Made by a program: the position numbers and the translations under genes. Positions 32,295-44,079 of a stretch of DNA of 64,000 bases are shown one piece after another. The stretch comes from Pictodentalium vernedei. Its lineage: Eukaryota > Mollusca > Scaphopoda > Dentaliida > Dentaliidae. The stretch spans positions 391,122,674-391,186,673 of the forward strand of contig CM062289.1 of the NCBI GenBank assembly GCA_031216915.1. Direction: 5' to 3'. Within the stretch, counting starts at the first letter, position 1, and each line of letters opens with the position of its first letter. The notes beneath the pieces are model-generated. The model was given only the letters and a program-made list of their open reading frames with translations, did no database searches and was not told the DNA's origin.

Positions 32295-34337
32295 AATGAA
32301 AGTGTCAATGACACTGTAGCTCAACTTGACAAACTTGAACTTGGTAAGTTATAAATGAAATGGCAAAACTGAAGATCATTGGTACCAATGACATTTTTTT
32401 TGCCAGTGGCAACATTTTTTGACAGAAACCGAAGAAAATTGACAGCTCCCATCTAGAGGCCTCCCCAAACAAGCATGCCAGGTTTCAAAGCAATCTGATC
32501 ATAAATGTGCCCTGTAGGGTGTATAAAAGGGAAATATTGTGGTCTGACTAGACTAAATTCTAAGAACGTTGGCCGTGGCAACAGTTTTTGACGGAAATGG
32601 AAAAAAATCGATAGCTCCCATCTAGAGGTCACCGTAAATAAGCATACCAGGTTTCAAAGCAATCTAATCATAAATGTGCCCTGTAGGGTGAGCCAAAGGG
32701 AAATATTGTGGTCTGACTAAACTAAGTTCTAAGAATGTTGGCTGCGGCAACATTTTTTGATGGAAATTGAAGAAAATCGATAGCCCCCATCTGGAGGTCA
32801 CCCCAAACAAGCATGAAAGGTTTCAAAGCAATCCGATCATAAATGTGCCCTGTAGGGTGTGCCAAAGGGAAATATTGAGTCTTCTGCCTAAACTAAGTTC
32901 TAAGAACGTTGGCTGCGGCAACATTTTTTGACGGAAATTGAAGAAAATCGATAGCTCCCATCTAGAGGTCTCCCCAAATAAGCATACCAGGTTTCAAAGC
33001 AATCAAATCTTAAATGTGCCCTGTAGGGTGTGCCAAAGGGAAATATTGTGGTCTGACTAAACCGAGTTCTAAAAACGTTGGCCGCGGCAATATTTTGTGA
33101 CGGAAAATGAAGAAAATCGATAGCTCCCATCTAGAGGTCACCCCAAACAAACATGCCAGGTTACAAAGCAATCCGATCATAAATGTACCCTGTAGGGTGT
33201 GCCAAAGGGAAATATTGAGTCTTCTGACTAAACTAAGTTCTAAGAACGTTGACCGCGGCAACATTTGATAGAAATTGCAGAAAATCGATAGCTCCCATCT
33301 AGAGGTCTCCCCAAACAAGCATCCCAGGTTTCAAAGCAATCTGATCATAAATGGGCCCTGTAGGGTGTGCCAAAGGAAAATATTGAGGTCTGACTAAACT
33401 AAGTTCTACGAACGTTGGCCGTGGCAACATTTTTTGACGGAAATTGCAGAAAATCGATAGCTCCCATCTAGAGGTCACCCTAAATAAGCATACCAGGTTT
33501 CCAAGCAATCAAATTATAAATGTGCCCTGTAGGGTGTGCCAAAGGGAAATATTGTGGTTTGACTAAACTAAGTTCTAAGAATGTTGGCCGCGGCAACATT
33601 TTTTGATGGAAATTGAAGAAAATCGATAGCTCCCATCTAGATGTCACCCCAAACAAGCATACCAGGTTTCAAAGCAATCAAATCTTAAATGTGCCCTGTA
33701 GGGTGTGCCAAAGGGAAATATTGTGGTCTGACTAAACCGAGTTCTAAAAACGTTGGCCGCGGCAACATTTTTTGACAGAAATTGAAGAAAATCGATAGCA
33801 CCCATCTAGAGGTCTCCCCAAACAAGCATACCAGGTTTCAAAGCAATCTGATCATAAATGTGCCCTGTAGGGTGTGCCAAAGGGAAATATTGAGGTCTGA
33901 CTAAACTAAGTTCTACGAACATTGGCCGTGGCAACATTTTTTGCCAGAAATTAAAGAAAATCGATAGCTCCCATCTAGAGGTCACCCTAAATAAGCATAC
34001 CAGGTTTCAAAGCAATCAAATCATAAATGTGCCCTGTAGGGTGTGCCAAAGGGAAATATTGTGGTTTGACTAAACTAAGTTCTAAGAACGTTGGCAGCGG
34101 CAACATTTTTCGACGGAAATTGAAGAAAATCGATAGCTCCCATCTAAAGGTCACCCCAAACAAGCATACCAAGTTTCAAAGTAATCTGATCATAAATGCG
34201 ACCTGTGGGGTGTGCCAAAGGAAATTGTGGACGTACGTACTAACGTACTAACATACTAACATACGTACGTACGTACGTACGCCGACGGATGAGAAGTGAT
34301 GGCAATAGCTCAGCTTGACTTTGTCAAGTTGAGCTAA
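32295..34337 (+). mobile_element. HINE-like element B (168-bp tandem core, 11 units)
   Basis: The 5' end AAAGTGTCAATGACACTGTA, then GCTCAACTTGAC, is shared with elements A, C, E and F. The core is unrelated to theirs: 11 units marked by ATAGCTCCCATCTAGAGG, about 168 bp apart from 32452 to 34135. A TAAC/TACG microsatellite (34232-34280) is followed by the 3' hairpin AGCTCAGCTTGACTTTGTCA then AGTTGAGCTAA, with T as the next base. The 5' AGCTCAACTTGAC is an exact complement of the last hairpin arm. Short minus-strand frames in the array are repeat shadows. Confidence 0.87.
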
Positions 34338-34730
34338 TAATCAATAAACCAGATAAACTTATTCCATCTTAGTTCAAATCGTAAATCGGTTTGTAATTTA
34401 AACAACACTTCATCCGGAACACCATCTGCTGCATGTGTGAAACATCCAGAAAAATGAAACGGCTTGTAGTCATTCCGATGATGAAGCAATTACAAAACGG
34501 CTGATGTCATTTCAAATATGTCGCATGATGACGTCAGACGGTAACATTTGCAGCTGGAGCCGTAAACATAAAAGAAACTACACCAGCTCTCATCTAATCA
34601 GAGGGCGAGGATTTTACTCAATACAGTACGGACTGGTCACTTTCCACAGGTGGGCAATATTTCCAGGGACAGACAATATTTCCATGGATGCACTAATATT
34701 AGAATCCAAACATGAATAATAGGAATAATC
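34338..34730. promoter_or_regulatory. Unique island with a CRE palindrome
   Basis: About 390 bp with no repeat signature between two mobile elements. It includes TGACGTCA at 34529-34536, the full CRE/CREB-ATF site, and more CpGs than its surroundings. It lies 3 kb upstream of RhoGAP exon 1 (minus strand) and could hold a promoter or untranslated first exon. That role is inferred from position and one motif only. Confidence 0.3.
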
Positions 34731-35139
34731 ATCAAAAAATTTAATTAATGAAGCACCAGGTTGTTAAACTTTTGCCAATGATGATTTTTATTACCTGATA
34801 AACGCATGCGTGGACATCACTGCCCACGCGTGGATTGCGATCAGTCCGTGACGACTGTACTGTAATTAAATTGTAACAACATTGCCTTTGGGTCCTGATA
34901 TGTTTTGCATACCTTACCAAGACTATATCAAATATTTAATAGCAAAAAAAAAAAAACATTTTCAACATTAGTGTTCTCTCTTGAAATTTGCAAAACCCTC
35001 CTGAACACAAAAACAAAGATAAATGCCTCGGTCAGAAAAATGACTAACAACATACAAATCACTCTGTTTCAAAACTTATAAGTCTGAAATAAATGTCCTC
35101 CCTGGTTAATCTAAAACTATATGTTCTGCTGAAGAACAA
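34731..35139. other. Non-coding, nothing recognised
   Basis: AT-rich single-copy-looking sequence with a short A run at about 34945. No gene or known repeat seen. Confidence 0.4.
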
Positions 35140-35340
35140 AACTAAGCAGAACAGATGAAAGTGAATTTTAAAACCACAAAAAAATTATTTTCAACTTTTA
35201 TACAAATTCCAAATGGATGCCCATTAAAATCCACACTGAAGATTTCACAAAGCACCAAACCTCCTGAAATAATTGTCACCACTGAAAATGGTTCCATACA
35301 TTTCATTAGTGAGGGCATTACTGACATAATCTGTTAATGC
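35140..35340 (+). pseudogene. Possible BPI/LBP-like exon or exon relic
   Basis: The open frame from 35155 encodes KLFSTFIQIPNG, then PLKSTLKISQSTKPPEIIVT and ENGSIHFISEG. The pattern (aromatic-rich start, a proline turn, PL-x(3-5)-hydrophobic, PPEI-hydrophobic-T, then alternating hydrophobics) resembles a C-terminal exon of BPI/LBP lipid-binding proteins. A candidate acceptor (CTAAGCAG) lies just before. However, the frame ends in TAA with no donor, and no partner exons were found nearby. It may be a relic or a chance match. Confidence 0.3.
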
Positions 35341-35559
35341 GAAAGTCATACCTTGCAAATAATTATGTAACAAAATACCACTGTCACTGAGCAGAATATT
35401 AACAGATTTAGTTCATAAGTATCCTTGGAGTGGATATCCAGAAAATGATTACAATATAATACCACCCACCATAATCAGATCTGCTATCATGCAATATATT
35501 TTGTAATTCCATAGACATAAAATTTGATGACACACTATACTGAGAGGGGTATGCTCTGA

Positions 35560-35661
35560 GCAGTTATTTATTTATTTATTGGTGTTTAAGGTCACATACC
35601 AGTATTTCGAAACCTTGGCTAATCCTGACCACAACATGGATATAAAGTCAAGCCCAGACAA
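35560..35661 (-). mobile_element. SINE tail fragment
   Basis: TTATTTATTGGTGTTTAAGG then TCACATA, the complement of the SINE 3' tail, followed by CTAATCCTGACCACAACATG. Related fragments are at 36296-36385 and 60764-60782. Confidence 0.6.
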
Positions 35662-35955
35662 AACAAGAGGGGCAACGCAATACGTGTGCCACTGCCCTCT
35701 ACCCGCCAAAAATTTATAAGTCAAAAGAGTGAAAAAGGGCCATAACTCCAGAAAAAAATGTGTGGAAGAAAGTCACGCTACACAGGTATCTTTCCCCCAT
35801 GATGTTCTATCACAACACCAAATATCGTTCAAATTGGAGTATCAGTGGCTGGGATACAATGGAAAATGTTGGTATGGATGGATAGATGAATGGACAGGCA
35901 GATTGTGGTCTCCACTAGATACCCCTTCAACTTTCCAAGTCGGGGGCATAATAAA
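35662..35955 (+). mobile_element. Short HINE-like element, single core unit
   Basis: Starts AACAAGAGGGGCAACGCAAT, contains GGGCCATAACTCCAG and a short GGATGGATAGATGAATGG microsatellite, and ends ATACCCCTTCAAC...GTCGGGGGCATAATAA. Confidence 0.55.
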
Positions 35956-36289
35956 TCTCGTAAAAGTGTAGGCGAATGTGCACTGACTGGAATGGTGGGG
36001 TTAACAGTTATCACTGGATTTTCCTATTGATAATGGAATGGACTACTTACTAAACGGCTGCAGATTTAGAAAGAGAATCATTTAAATAGTAAACTTATTT
36101 TATATTATATAAACAAATATATGTTGTCCCTTGAGTGCCATAAAGTGCCATCTACAAGGCTAAAGCATTGCAGATGGTGCCTTGTTGCAATATAAACGGA
36201 TGATACTTTTTGCTAAAATTTAGAAATCAATCAATCCTGCATCGCAAAATTTGAATCAATGGTATGATACTGTGTCTCAGACAATCAAT

Positions 36290-36545
36290 CATGTATTTGT
36301 TTATTTATTTAACGGTGTTTAAAGTCACATATTTCTGGACAATGGCTAATCTTGACCATTATATGGATATAAAGTCAAGACCAGCAAATGAGTTTATAAC
36401 CATGTTGACCATTTTAGAGGACTTCCACCCCAGGTTATCAGGTCCTATTTTACCAGTAAAACAGAGCTTGTTTACCACAGTGAACAAGCACTATATCATT
36501 TCCAGGGGTCCCCATGGGGAATCAATCATGTATCATAGATTATAA
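36290..36545 (-). mobile_element. SINE tail and associated repeat fragment
   Basis: TTTATTTAACGGTGTTTAAA followed by GTCACATATTTCTGG. The adjoining CCTATTTTACCAGTAAA and TTTCCAGGGG sequence recurs at 38225-38310. Confidence 0.5.
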
Positions 36546-36589
36546 TGCAAAACAGCAAAATCACCAAATTCCCCTTGTTTATAGACCTA

Positions 36590-36995
36590 TTTGGCCTCTG
36601 CATATCCAATACAGGAATTTAATCTAAAATATCTCATTTAACCCTTTACCTAACATGAAAAGCAGACGACACTTGCAAAAAAAAAATTCTTGAATAACCA
36701 ATTTTTTTCATTTTTTGTCTCAAAAACATAGGTTATGACCCCTCATTGGAACGAGCTCGATGATTAATTGGCGATTTTTTAGAACAGTGCTGGCCGGCTT
36801 TGACCGTTACATTGGGTAAAGGGTTAAGAGAGATCCATGTTCTCTGTCAAACAAGATTTAACAGAATAAAATGCTCAGTTTCTTTCTTGAATATAGGGAA
36901 ATGGCTACATCCTTGTCAATTAAATATCCCTATTAACTGAATAATTTTCACTTGCAAAGTGACCATTAAATTGACAGGATTCCACTGTATATCGT
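36590..36995 (-). mobile_element. pogo-like element with a nested TTAA MITE
   Basis: The complement of the CAGTGGAACCC family: it holds TCTGTCAAACAAGATTTAAC and CACTTGCAAAGTGACCATT, and ends GATTCCACTGTA. A TTAA MITE interrupts it at 36642-36823. Confidence 0.65.
36642..36823. mobile_element. TTAA-flanked MITE inside a pogo-like element
   Basis: TTAA at 36638-36641 and 36824-36827; ends CCCTTTACCTAACATG and CATTGGGTAAAGGG. It carries half of the CATAGGTTATGACCCCTC hairpin; the second arm is lost. Confidence 0.8.
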
Positions 36996-37185
36996 AATCA
37001 CAACAGAACAATGAAGTAAAGTTTAGTCAATTGTTATTAATTATGAGGGAAGCCTGGTGGCTCTGTGGTTACAGTATTTGACTTCAAACCGAAAGGTGCA
37101 TAGTTTGATCCAACAGGGGTAACTGCACTGTCCTTGGAAAAGGCACTTAATCCCAAATGCCCACATGGGAGCACTGTGTACTAAG

Positions 37186-38000
37186 CAGGCCTGAAAATAA
37201 GCAGTCTGACATTTGCAGAATGAGGTCCACAGAGGGTGAATTTGATGATGCTTTCTCCCTCCACTGCATGTGTAACATACATGTGTCCCGGGTGAGATAG
37301 CAGGGAGAGACAGATGTATCCCACCCCACCGACGTGACGTTATACATTTATAACGTTATTATGACGTTATGCATATCATATCAGTTTCTTGCTACCAACT
37401 AATTCATATTGACGTCATCGGAATGCAGTGTGATCAAAGTTCGATGCTCTAAAACTCTTCAACCCTCAAGCTGCCACCGTTCCTAATCGATTTCGTGGTA
37501 TATACCTTTGGTATATACATAACTTGTGCATGCTCTTTCCGATGGTGTAATTAGTTTCTCAAAACAATGAATACAAAATGGGTTGATTGAATCAGCATGT
37601 GACTCCGGATTACCTCTGGCTAACGTAATCGTTACATGGTGGGGGGAAAAAATCATCCTCGATGAGTCTGAAGGTGGTAATGGGGAAATCTCACCCTCGG
37701 GGCAAGATATTTGAACTAGACCCTCGGCAAGCCTCGGGTCTGGTTCAAATATCTTACCCCTCGGGGGAGAATTCCCCATCCCACCTCTGGACTCATCGGG
37801 TATCATAATAATCCCATACAGTGGGCCAATTTATCCTCTGGGTACCTCTTTCTGTTTAGTTTTGAGACCCTGATTCAGATTGAGGTACACAGAGGGTAAA
37901 TTTAGTGATCAATGCTACCCTGCTGTGCAGGGTAGCATCACTAAATTTGCCCTCTGGGGACCTCATTTTGCAGATGACAGTCAGCTTATTTTCTGGCTTG
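37186..38000. mobile_element. hAT-like element inserted in a SINE
   Basis: Ends CAGGCCTGAAAATAAGCAG and CTTATTTTCTGGCTTG, with long inverted subterminal regions (TGAATTTGATGATGCT and complement). It is flanked by an 8-bp near-duplicate, GTACTAAG at 37178-37185 and GTACTTAG at 38001-38008. The interior holds a large palindrome at 37661-37797. No transposase. Same family as 62043-62287. Confidence 0.82.
37661..37797. repeat. 137-bp palindrome inside the hAT-like element
   Basis: Arms GATGAGTC...CCTCGGGGCAAGATATTTGA and complement around GACCCTCGGCAAGCCTCGGG, with scattered mismatches. It may be a further nested MITE. Confidence 0.75.
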
Positions 38001-38213
38001 GTACTTAGGCATACTGCAAGTCGATTGTGCACTTGTCTTCAACCATTGCTAACCCTGATTGTGTGGAGTTAGTATGTTGGGGAGTTTGACAGTTGTCCGA
38101 CACTGCTCAGTAGTTTTCTCCAAGTACTCTGACTTCTTCCAATGAAAAACTGTCTCACACGTGGTGACCCTGGCAGTCGAAAGTGTCATTCCCCAATAAA
38201 CATATTACCTTGA

Positions 38214-38886
38214 GGCCCACTTAAGGACTTCCAACCCAGATGTAGGCTACAGGGTTCTATTTTACCAGTAAACAAGCACTGATGCACTTTCCAGGGGTTC
38301 AACATGGAGAATAAGGGGTTAGGAAGTTTGCAATTTATTTCATAAAAATTCAACAAATAATGAACACAAAAATCAATGCATATGATGAGACTCACTTTAA
38401 AAAGACCTGATGTTGAAAACAATTCAAATGACAGATTGTATAACTGGTTATAAAATACATTTTCCCCCAATGTCAATCACAACTGGATTTATACATCACA
38501 TGTTCTAAATGATTATTGCTGAATTATATAACAATCCACATCATATTCCTACACATATAAGGAAGGAAGAATAACTTTCTGAGCAACTACTAAATAAAAA
38601 TACAGAACTATTGAACATCTAGCTAAATATAGCAGCATAGAAAATATTGTTTACAATATCCCCATTGCATGTTCAGCCATATCTGACTTAGTTGCCGTTA
38701 GCAACTAGGTAAACATAATGCTGAATGAAAACCCAGACAGTGGTATTTAATACAAGCATTCGGAAGCACAGTTAACAACTTGAATTATTGAATCTGACAT
38801 TTTAGATTCTTATCTTTTAAATAATTACAAGTCCTCCTTCTTTCTTAAGGTCATCAAAATATAATAAAGACACTTTTAACCCTTGA
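38214..38886. other. Non-coding, nothing recognised
   Basis: Apart from a repeat shared with 36420-36520 at 38225-38310, no gene, hairpin or repeat family seen; the minus-strand frame at 38186-38476 has no domain. Confidence 0.4.
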
Positions 38887-39194
38887 CTGGTTGAGTGCTA
38901 GAAAACACTATCATAGCTCTACTGAAAAGTGCTGGAACCCACTATAGTGGCTTTACATAGTATGCATTAGCGTGATGTATGTTCAGCAACAGAAGAAAAA
39001 ATTGATATATCAAATTGTTCGGTTGCAATTTATTGGAGAGTGCCCAATGGCACTCTCCAATAAATTGTAACAAAACAATTATTTATGAACAAAATTTTGC
39101 TAAACTAAAGACAACTCGTACTGGTAACATGGTATCTTTGAAAAAATACCCATGTTTCATATCACCTTTGAAAAATAACTCAGCACTCAACCAG
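38887..39194. mobile_element. TTAA-type MITE, CTGGTTGAGTGCT family
   Basis: Ends CTGGTTGAGTGCTAG and AGCACTCAACCAG; flanks TTGA (decayed) and TTAA. A near-perfect hairpin TTGGAGAGTGCC...GGCACTCTCCAA lies at 39023-39066. Confidence 0.78.
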
Positions 39195-39234
39195 TTAAGG
39201 GACTGAAGATTTTTATACATTTCCGTTATACTTT

Positions 39235-39432
39235 GAAAGTCCACCTCCAGTGGCTTTATAGTTGTTTCTAATCAAGTCTTGACTGCCTACACAGGCGGCC
39301 AAGACTTGCCTAGAAACAACTGACAAGGTACTTAGAAATCATTTTTGACTTTACACAAACAATGCATATTGGGGCACCTGTTCCTTTGCATTAAAAAGTT
39401 ATCAAAGTCAGAATTAGGCACTTAAGGGTTAA
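39235..39432. mobile_element. Palindromic MITE, AAGTCTTGGCTGCC family
   Basis: Hairpin AAGTCTTGACTGCC / GGCGGCCAAGACTT at about 39275-39310, with TTGGGGCACCTGTTC and an end CTTAAGGGTTAA. Second copy of 11755-11945. Confidence 0.68.
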
Positions 39433-39581
39433 CAGCAATATTTCCTTGTACATAAAATTACATCAGTATAATTAATACTATTTTTTGACACATGAAGATA
39501 GACTGGAAGAGTTTAATAACATTGGTAGTATCCAAAGCTGCATATATATGTGAAAGTATCTTTCCTATTTATCTCAATTAA

Positions 39582-39905
39582 CTCCTTGCATGCTGCTGGT
39601 AGATATTCCTGCCCAACACAGAAAATATCTTGTTCTTGAATAGGTGCATACTGCTCTTGTCTTCAACCAATGCAAACCCTGCCAATGCAGAGTTAGTATG
39701 TTGTGGAGTCTGGCAGTTGCTTGCCACTGTTTTGTGGTTCTCTCCACGTATTCCGGCTTACTCCATCCTTAAAACTGTCTGACAAATGGAGACCTTTGCT
39801 GTCAAAAGTAATGTATTTTTCATCACATCCAGTCATAGCTGCTTCATCGCAGCTATAACCAAATTGGATGAAAAATATTTTTAAAAAGACTCGGTGGGTT
39901 TCGAG
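39582..39905. mobile_element. TTAA-flanked MITE with a nested SINE fragment
   Basis: TTAA at 39578-39581 and 39906-39909. A SINE body without its head occupies about 39640-39815 (GTTCTCTCCACGTATTCCGG). The palindrome CATCCAGTCATAGCTGC...GCAGCTATAACC lies at 39827-39868. Confidence 0.6.
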
Positions 39906-39909
39906 TTAA

Positions 39910-40469
39910 ATTTGATGTAAATATTATATAATCACCTCCAAAGTTAATGCTTTTTCTAGAACAAATTGGAAAAGGCAGCACTTGAAAATTTTCACTATAA
40001 AAAGAAACATTTTATTCTTAACTTCCAAACCAAAGTTTATGCACCTCACACGAATATGGTTGTTGAACCCCTTGTAATTAGGCTAAGAAAAGAAAAAATA
40101 AAAATTAATTAGGATTTTTTTTGTTCAGCACACGATTTTATTGGTTCATATAAGGTACAATTCAAGAGTTTTGATCAAGTTGCAAGGTTTTACTGACCTA
40201 AGAACTATGGAAACCAAAAGTCTATAGTAATTTAATAACAAAATTTCATATGCAAAGTTCAGAAGAAAAAAAAATGTACAAAAAAACGTAGATAGAATGC
40301 CCAAGTTAAGATTGTTTTCAGTTCAAATAACTTAGAATAGAAAGTACGTTGTCTGGGTTGTTTCTCTCCCCTTTTTGATCAACAATTTTTGATGCATGTG
40401 TGGGAAACCTAACTTTTTATGGGGAATGATATGATCTTATTCCAGACAATTGAAAAAAAAAACAGACAC
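39910..40469. other. Non-coding, nothing recognised
   Basis: AT-rich with A runs. No gene or repeat signature placed. Confidence 0.4.
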
Positions 40470-41035
40470 TACATTTATTTTATATTGAGTCAAAAAAGAA
40501 AGTATAATAGAAACAAACGTGAAAAAATAGCATAAAAGATGAAATATAACACAGTGGAACCCTGTTAATTGAATAGCCACTTTGCCAATGAAAATTATTA
40601 AATTAACAGGAGTATTCCATTAACAGGGATTGTATCACATTCCTGTGTTCTGGAGATAAACTTAACATTTATTCTATTATATCTTGTCTGACAGAGCTCT
40701 ATGAACTCTGTCAAAAAAGATATAATAGATTAAATGCCTGTATTGGATGTACTACATTTATTTTATAATGAGTCAAAAAAGAAAGTATAATAGAAACAAA
40801 CGTGAAAAAATAGCATAAAAGATGAAATATAACACAGTGGAACCCTGTTAATTGAATAGCCACTTTGCCAATGAAAATTATTAAATTAACAGGAGTATTC
40901 CATTAACAGGGATTGTATCACTTTCCTGTGTTCTGGAGATAAACTTAACATTTATTCTATTATATCTTGTCTGACAGAGCTCTATGAACTCTGTCAAAAA
41001 AGATATAATAGATTAAATGCCTGTATTGGATGTAC
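40470..41035 (+). repeat. Tandem duplication, 2 x 283 bp
   Basis: 40470-40752 and 40753-41035 are almost identical (for example TATATTGAGTC against TATAATGAGTC, and CACATTCC against CACTTTCC). Each copy contains the left end of the Tc1-like element and the first part of the pogo-like element, so the duplication happened after both insertions. Confidence 0.88.
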
Positions 41036-44000
41036 TAGGCCAAATAGGTCTACAAAATGAAAGTGTCAGTGACACTGTAGCTTAACTTGTGTGTTGAGTT
41101 TGATGAAAAGGATAATGTTCAATGTTTATAAAAGGATTATGAAATAAGATAAGAATTGTGATAATTGGGAATATGTTCATTTCTGTTCCCTGCATGCTAT
41201 GTTTCAGATAAAAATAATATGAGGTGTACACTGTACTAAAGAGCTGAGGAGTGGGTTAATATGACCTCCCAGTTAATGTATGTGGCCCTTACAGTTAACG
41301 TATATCAACGAAAGTTACCAAGTTACAGTGAAATTATTCCAAAACGAGTCATCCTATCAAGTTACATTGAAATCCCTTCATAAATGTAGCCTGTAGACTG
41401 TGCTAAAGGTTTCTGGGCTTTGGGCCCCTGTAGCCATCAGTTTCCCAATTGCGTCCAAAAGGGACGTTCTCATCTAGACATTATATGAAGTCGACCTACC
41501 AAGTTACAATGAAATCCCTTCATAAATATGACCTGTAGACTGTGCTAAAGGTTTTTGGTCTTTGGGCTCGGGCAGCCATCATGGTTGAATTATCGCAACC
41601 AAAAGAGGACATTCTCATCTGGGATCATCTGGAGTGATCCTAAGAAGTTACAATGAAATCCCTTCTAAATATGACCTGGAAACTGTGTTCAAGGTTTACA
41701 GGCTTCGGGCCCCTGAAGCCGTCACAGTTGACCAATCACGACCAAAAGGGGATGTCATCATATAGGCATTATATGGAGTCAAACTAACAGGTTACAATGA
41801 AATCCTTCCATAAATATAACCTATAGACTATGCTAAAGGTTTTGGGCTCAGGCAGCCATCAAGGCTGAATGATCGCGACCAAAAGGGGACGTTCTCCTCT
41901 AAACATTATTTGGAGTCATCCTACTAAGGTACAATGAAATCCCTTCATAAATATCACCTGTAGACTGTGCTAAAGGTTTTGGGGCTTCAGGTCCCTGTAG
42001 CCATCACAGTTGCCTAATGGTGTACAAAAGGGGCTGTTCTCAACTAGACATTATATGAAGTCAACCTACCAAGTTACAATGAAATCCCTTCATAAATATG
42101 ACCTGAAGACTGTGCTAAATGTTTTTGGGCTTTGAGCTCGGGCAGCCATCATGGTTGAATGATCGCAACCAAAAGGGGACATTCTCATCTGGGCATCATC
42201 TGGAGTGATCCTACAAAGTTACAATGAAATCCCTTCATAAATATGACCTGTAGACTGTGCTCAAGATTTTCGGGCTTTGGGCACCTGTAGCCATCACAGC
42301 TGACCAATCATGCCTAAAACGGGATGTCATCATCTAGGCATTATATGGAGTCAACCTAACATGTTACAATGAAATCCTTCCTTAAATACAACCTATAGAC
42401 TATGCTAAAGGTTTTTGGGCTCGGGCAACCATCAAGGCTGAATGGTCGCGACCAAAGGCAGACGTTCTCATCTAGACATTATTTGAAGTCATCCAACCAA
42501 GCTACAAGGAAATCCCTTCATAATTATGACCTGTAGACTGTTCTAAAGGTTTTCGTGTCCAAAAGGGGACGTTCTCATCTAGACATTATTGGAAGTCAAA
42601 CCTACCAAGTTACAATGAAATCCCTTCATAATTATTACCTGTAGACTGTTCTGAAGGTTTTCGGGCTTCGGGCCCCTGTAGCTGTCACAGTTGCCCAATC
42701 GTGCCAAAAAGGGGACGTTCTCATCTAGACATTATATGAAGTCAACCTACCAAGTTACAATGAAATCCTTTCATAAATATGACCTGTAGACTGTGCTAAA
42801 GGTTTTTGGGCTTCGGCAGCCATCATGGTTGAATGATCGCAACCAAAGGGGACAATCTCATCTGGGCATCATCTGGCATGATCCTACGAAGTTACAATGA
42901 AATCCCTTCATAAATATGACCTGTAAACTGTGCTCAAGGTTTTCGGGCTTCGGGCACCTGTAGCCATCACAGTTGACCAATCACGACCAAAAGGGGATGT
43001 CATTATCTAGGCATTATATGGAGCCAACCTAACAGGTTACAATGAAATCCTTCCATAAACATGACCTTTTGCCTATGCTAAAGGTTTTTGGGCTCAGGCA
43101 CCCATCAAGGCTGAATGATCAAGATGAATGATCGAGATCAAAATGGGACGATCTCATCTAGCCATTATCTGGAGTCATCCTACCAAGTTACAATGAAATC
43201 CCTTCATAAATATGACCTCTAGACTGTGCTAAAGGTTTTCGTGCTTCAGCCCCATGAGCTGTCACAGTTGCCCAATCACGTCCAAAAGGGGACTTTCTCA
43301 TCGAGACATTATATGAAGTCAACCCACCAAGTTACAATGAAATTCCTCAATAAATATGACCTGTAGACTGTACTAAAGGTTTTCGGGTTTTGGGCTCGGG
43401 CAGTTGTCACGGTTGGCAGATCACGCCCAAATGGGGAAATTCTCATCTAGACATCATAAGGAGTCATCCTACCAAGTTACAATGAAATCCCTCCATATTT
43501 AACATGACCTGCAGACTGTGCTAAAAGTTTTTGGGTTTCGGGCTTGGGCAGCCATCACAGTTGACAGATCATGCCCAAAAGGGGACGTTCTCATCTAAGC
43601 ATTATACAGAGGCATCCTACCAAGTTACAATGAAATCCCTTCATAAATACAACCTGTAGACTGTGCTAATGGTTTTCGGGTTTTGGGCTCAGGCAGTCAT
43701 ACCGGTTGACCGATCGCGACCAAAAGGGGACGTTCTCATCTAGACATGACCCCAAACCTGCATATGAAATTTCGTGACGATCAGACAAGAACTGCGTGGT
43801 GTAGCCCATGCTATAGGAAAATGTGAACAGACTTCTGCACGCGTGATGGCAATAGCTTATCTTGACTTCGTCAAGTTAAGCTAAAAGGGAGAGTCAGGTA
43901 ATTTCTCGACAGGTTACAAGATTTTTTATTCAATTAACAGGAGTTTACTCTATAACCTACATTTAATCAAGAGGTCCGATTTGTACTGGAGGTATAGTAA

Positions 44001-44079
44001 ATGGTTTTTGTGTTGGGAAATTATATTCAGTTAACAGGGTTATTCAGCTGAGAGATATTCAATTAAGTGGGCTCCACTG
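40835..44079 (+). mobile_element. pogo-like non-autonomous element interrupted by HINE C
   Basis: Ends CAGTGGAACCCTGTTAATTG and AATTAAGTGGGCTCCACTG, resembling pogo/Tigger-type termini (CAGTRGAACC). An internal palindrome CTTGTCTGACAGAGCTC...GAACTCTGTCAAAAAAG lies at 40963-41002. Removing HINE C leaves about 416 bp, the same size as the intact copy at 45819-46236. Confidence 0.75.
41056..43884 (+). mobile_element. HINE-like element C (tandem core as in A)
   Basis: The 5' end is AAAGTGTCAGTGACACTGTA then GCTTAACTTG; the 3' end is AGCTTATCTTGACTTCGTCA then AGTTAAGCTAA. About 17 degenerate units of the CAAGTTACAATGAAATCCCT type, mostly 135-150 bp long, with alternating sub-types. The sister pogo-like copy at about 46025 has the uninterrupted target, so both boundaries are supported. 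Confidence 0.87.

Larger units (their letters stand above)
37046..38213 (+). mobile_element. tRNA-derived SINE split by a hAT-like insertion
   Basis: The 5' half at 37046-37185 has the head AGCCTGGTGGCTCTGTGG and body CACTGTCCTTGG. The 3' half at 38001-38213 resumes with TACTTAGGCATACTGCAAG and ends CCCAATAAACATA. The break is filled by 37186-38000. Confidence 0.8.

Noticed and set aside
32900..34251. Repeated short minus- and plus-strand frames
   Set aside because: Shadows of the 168-bp units in HINE-like element B.
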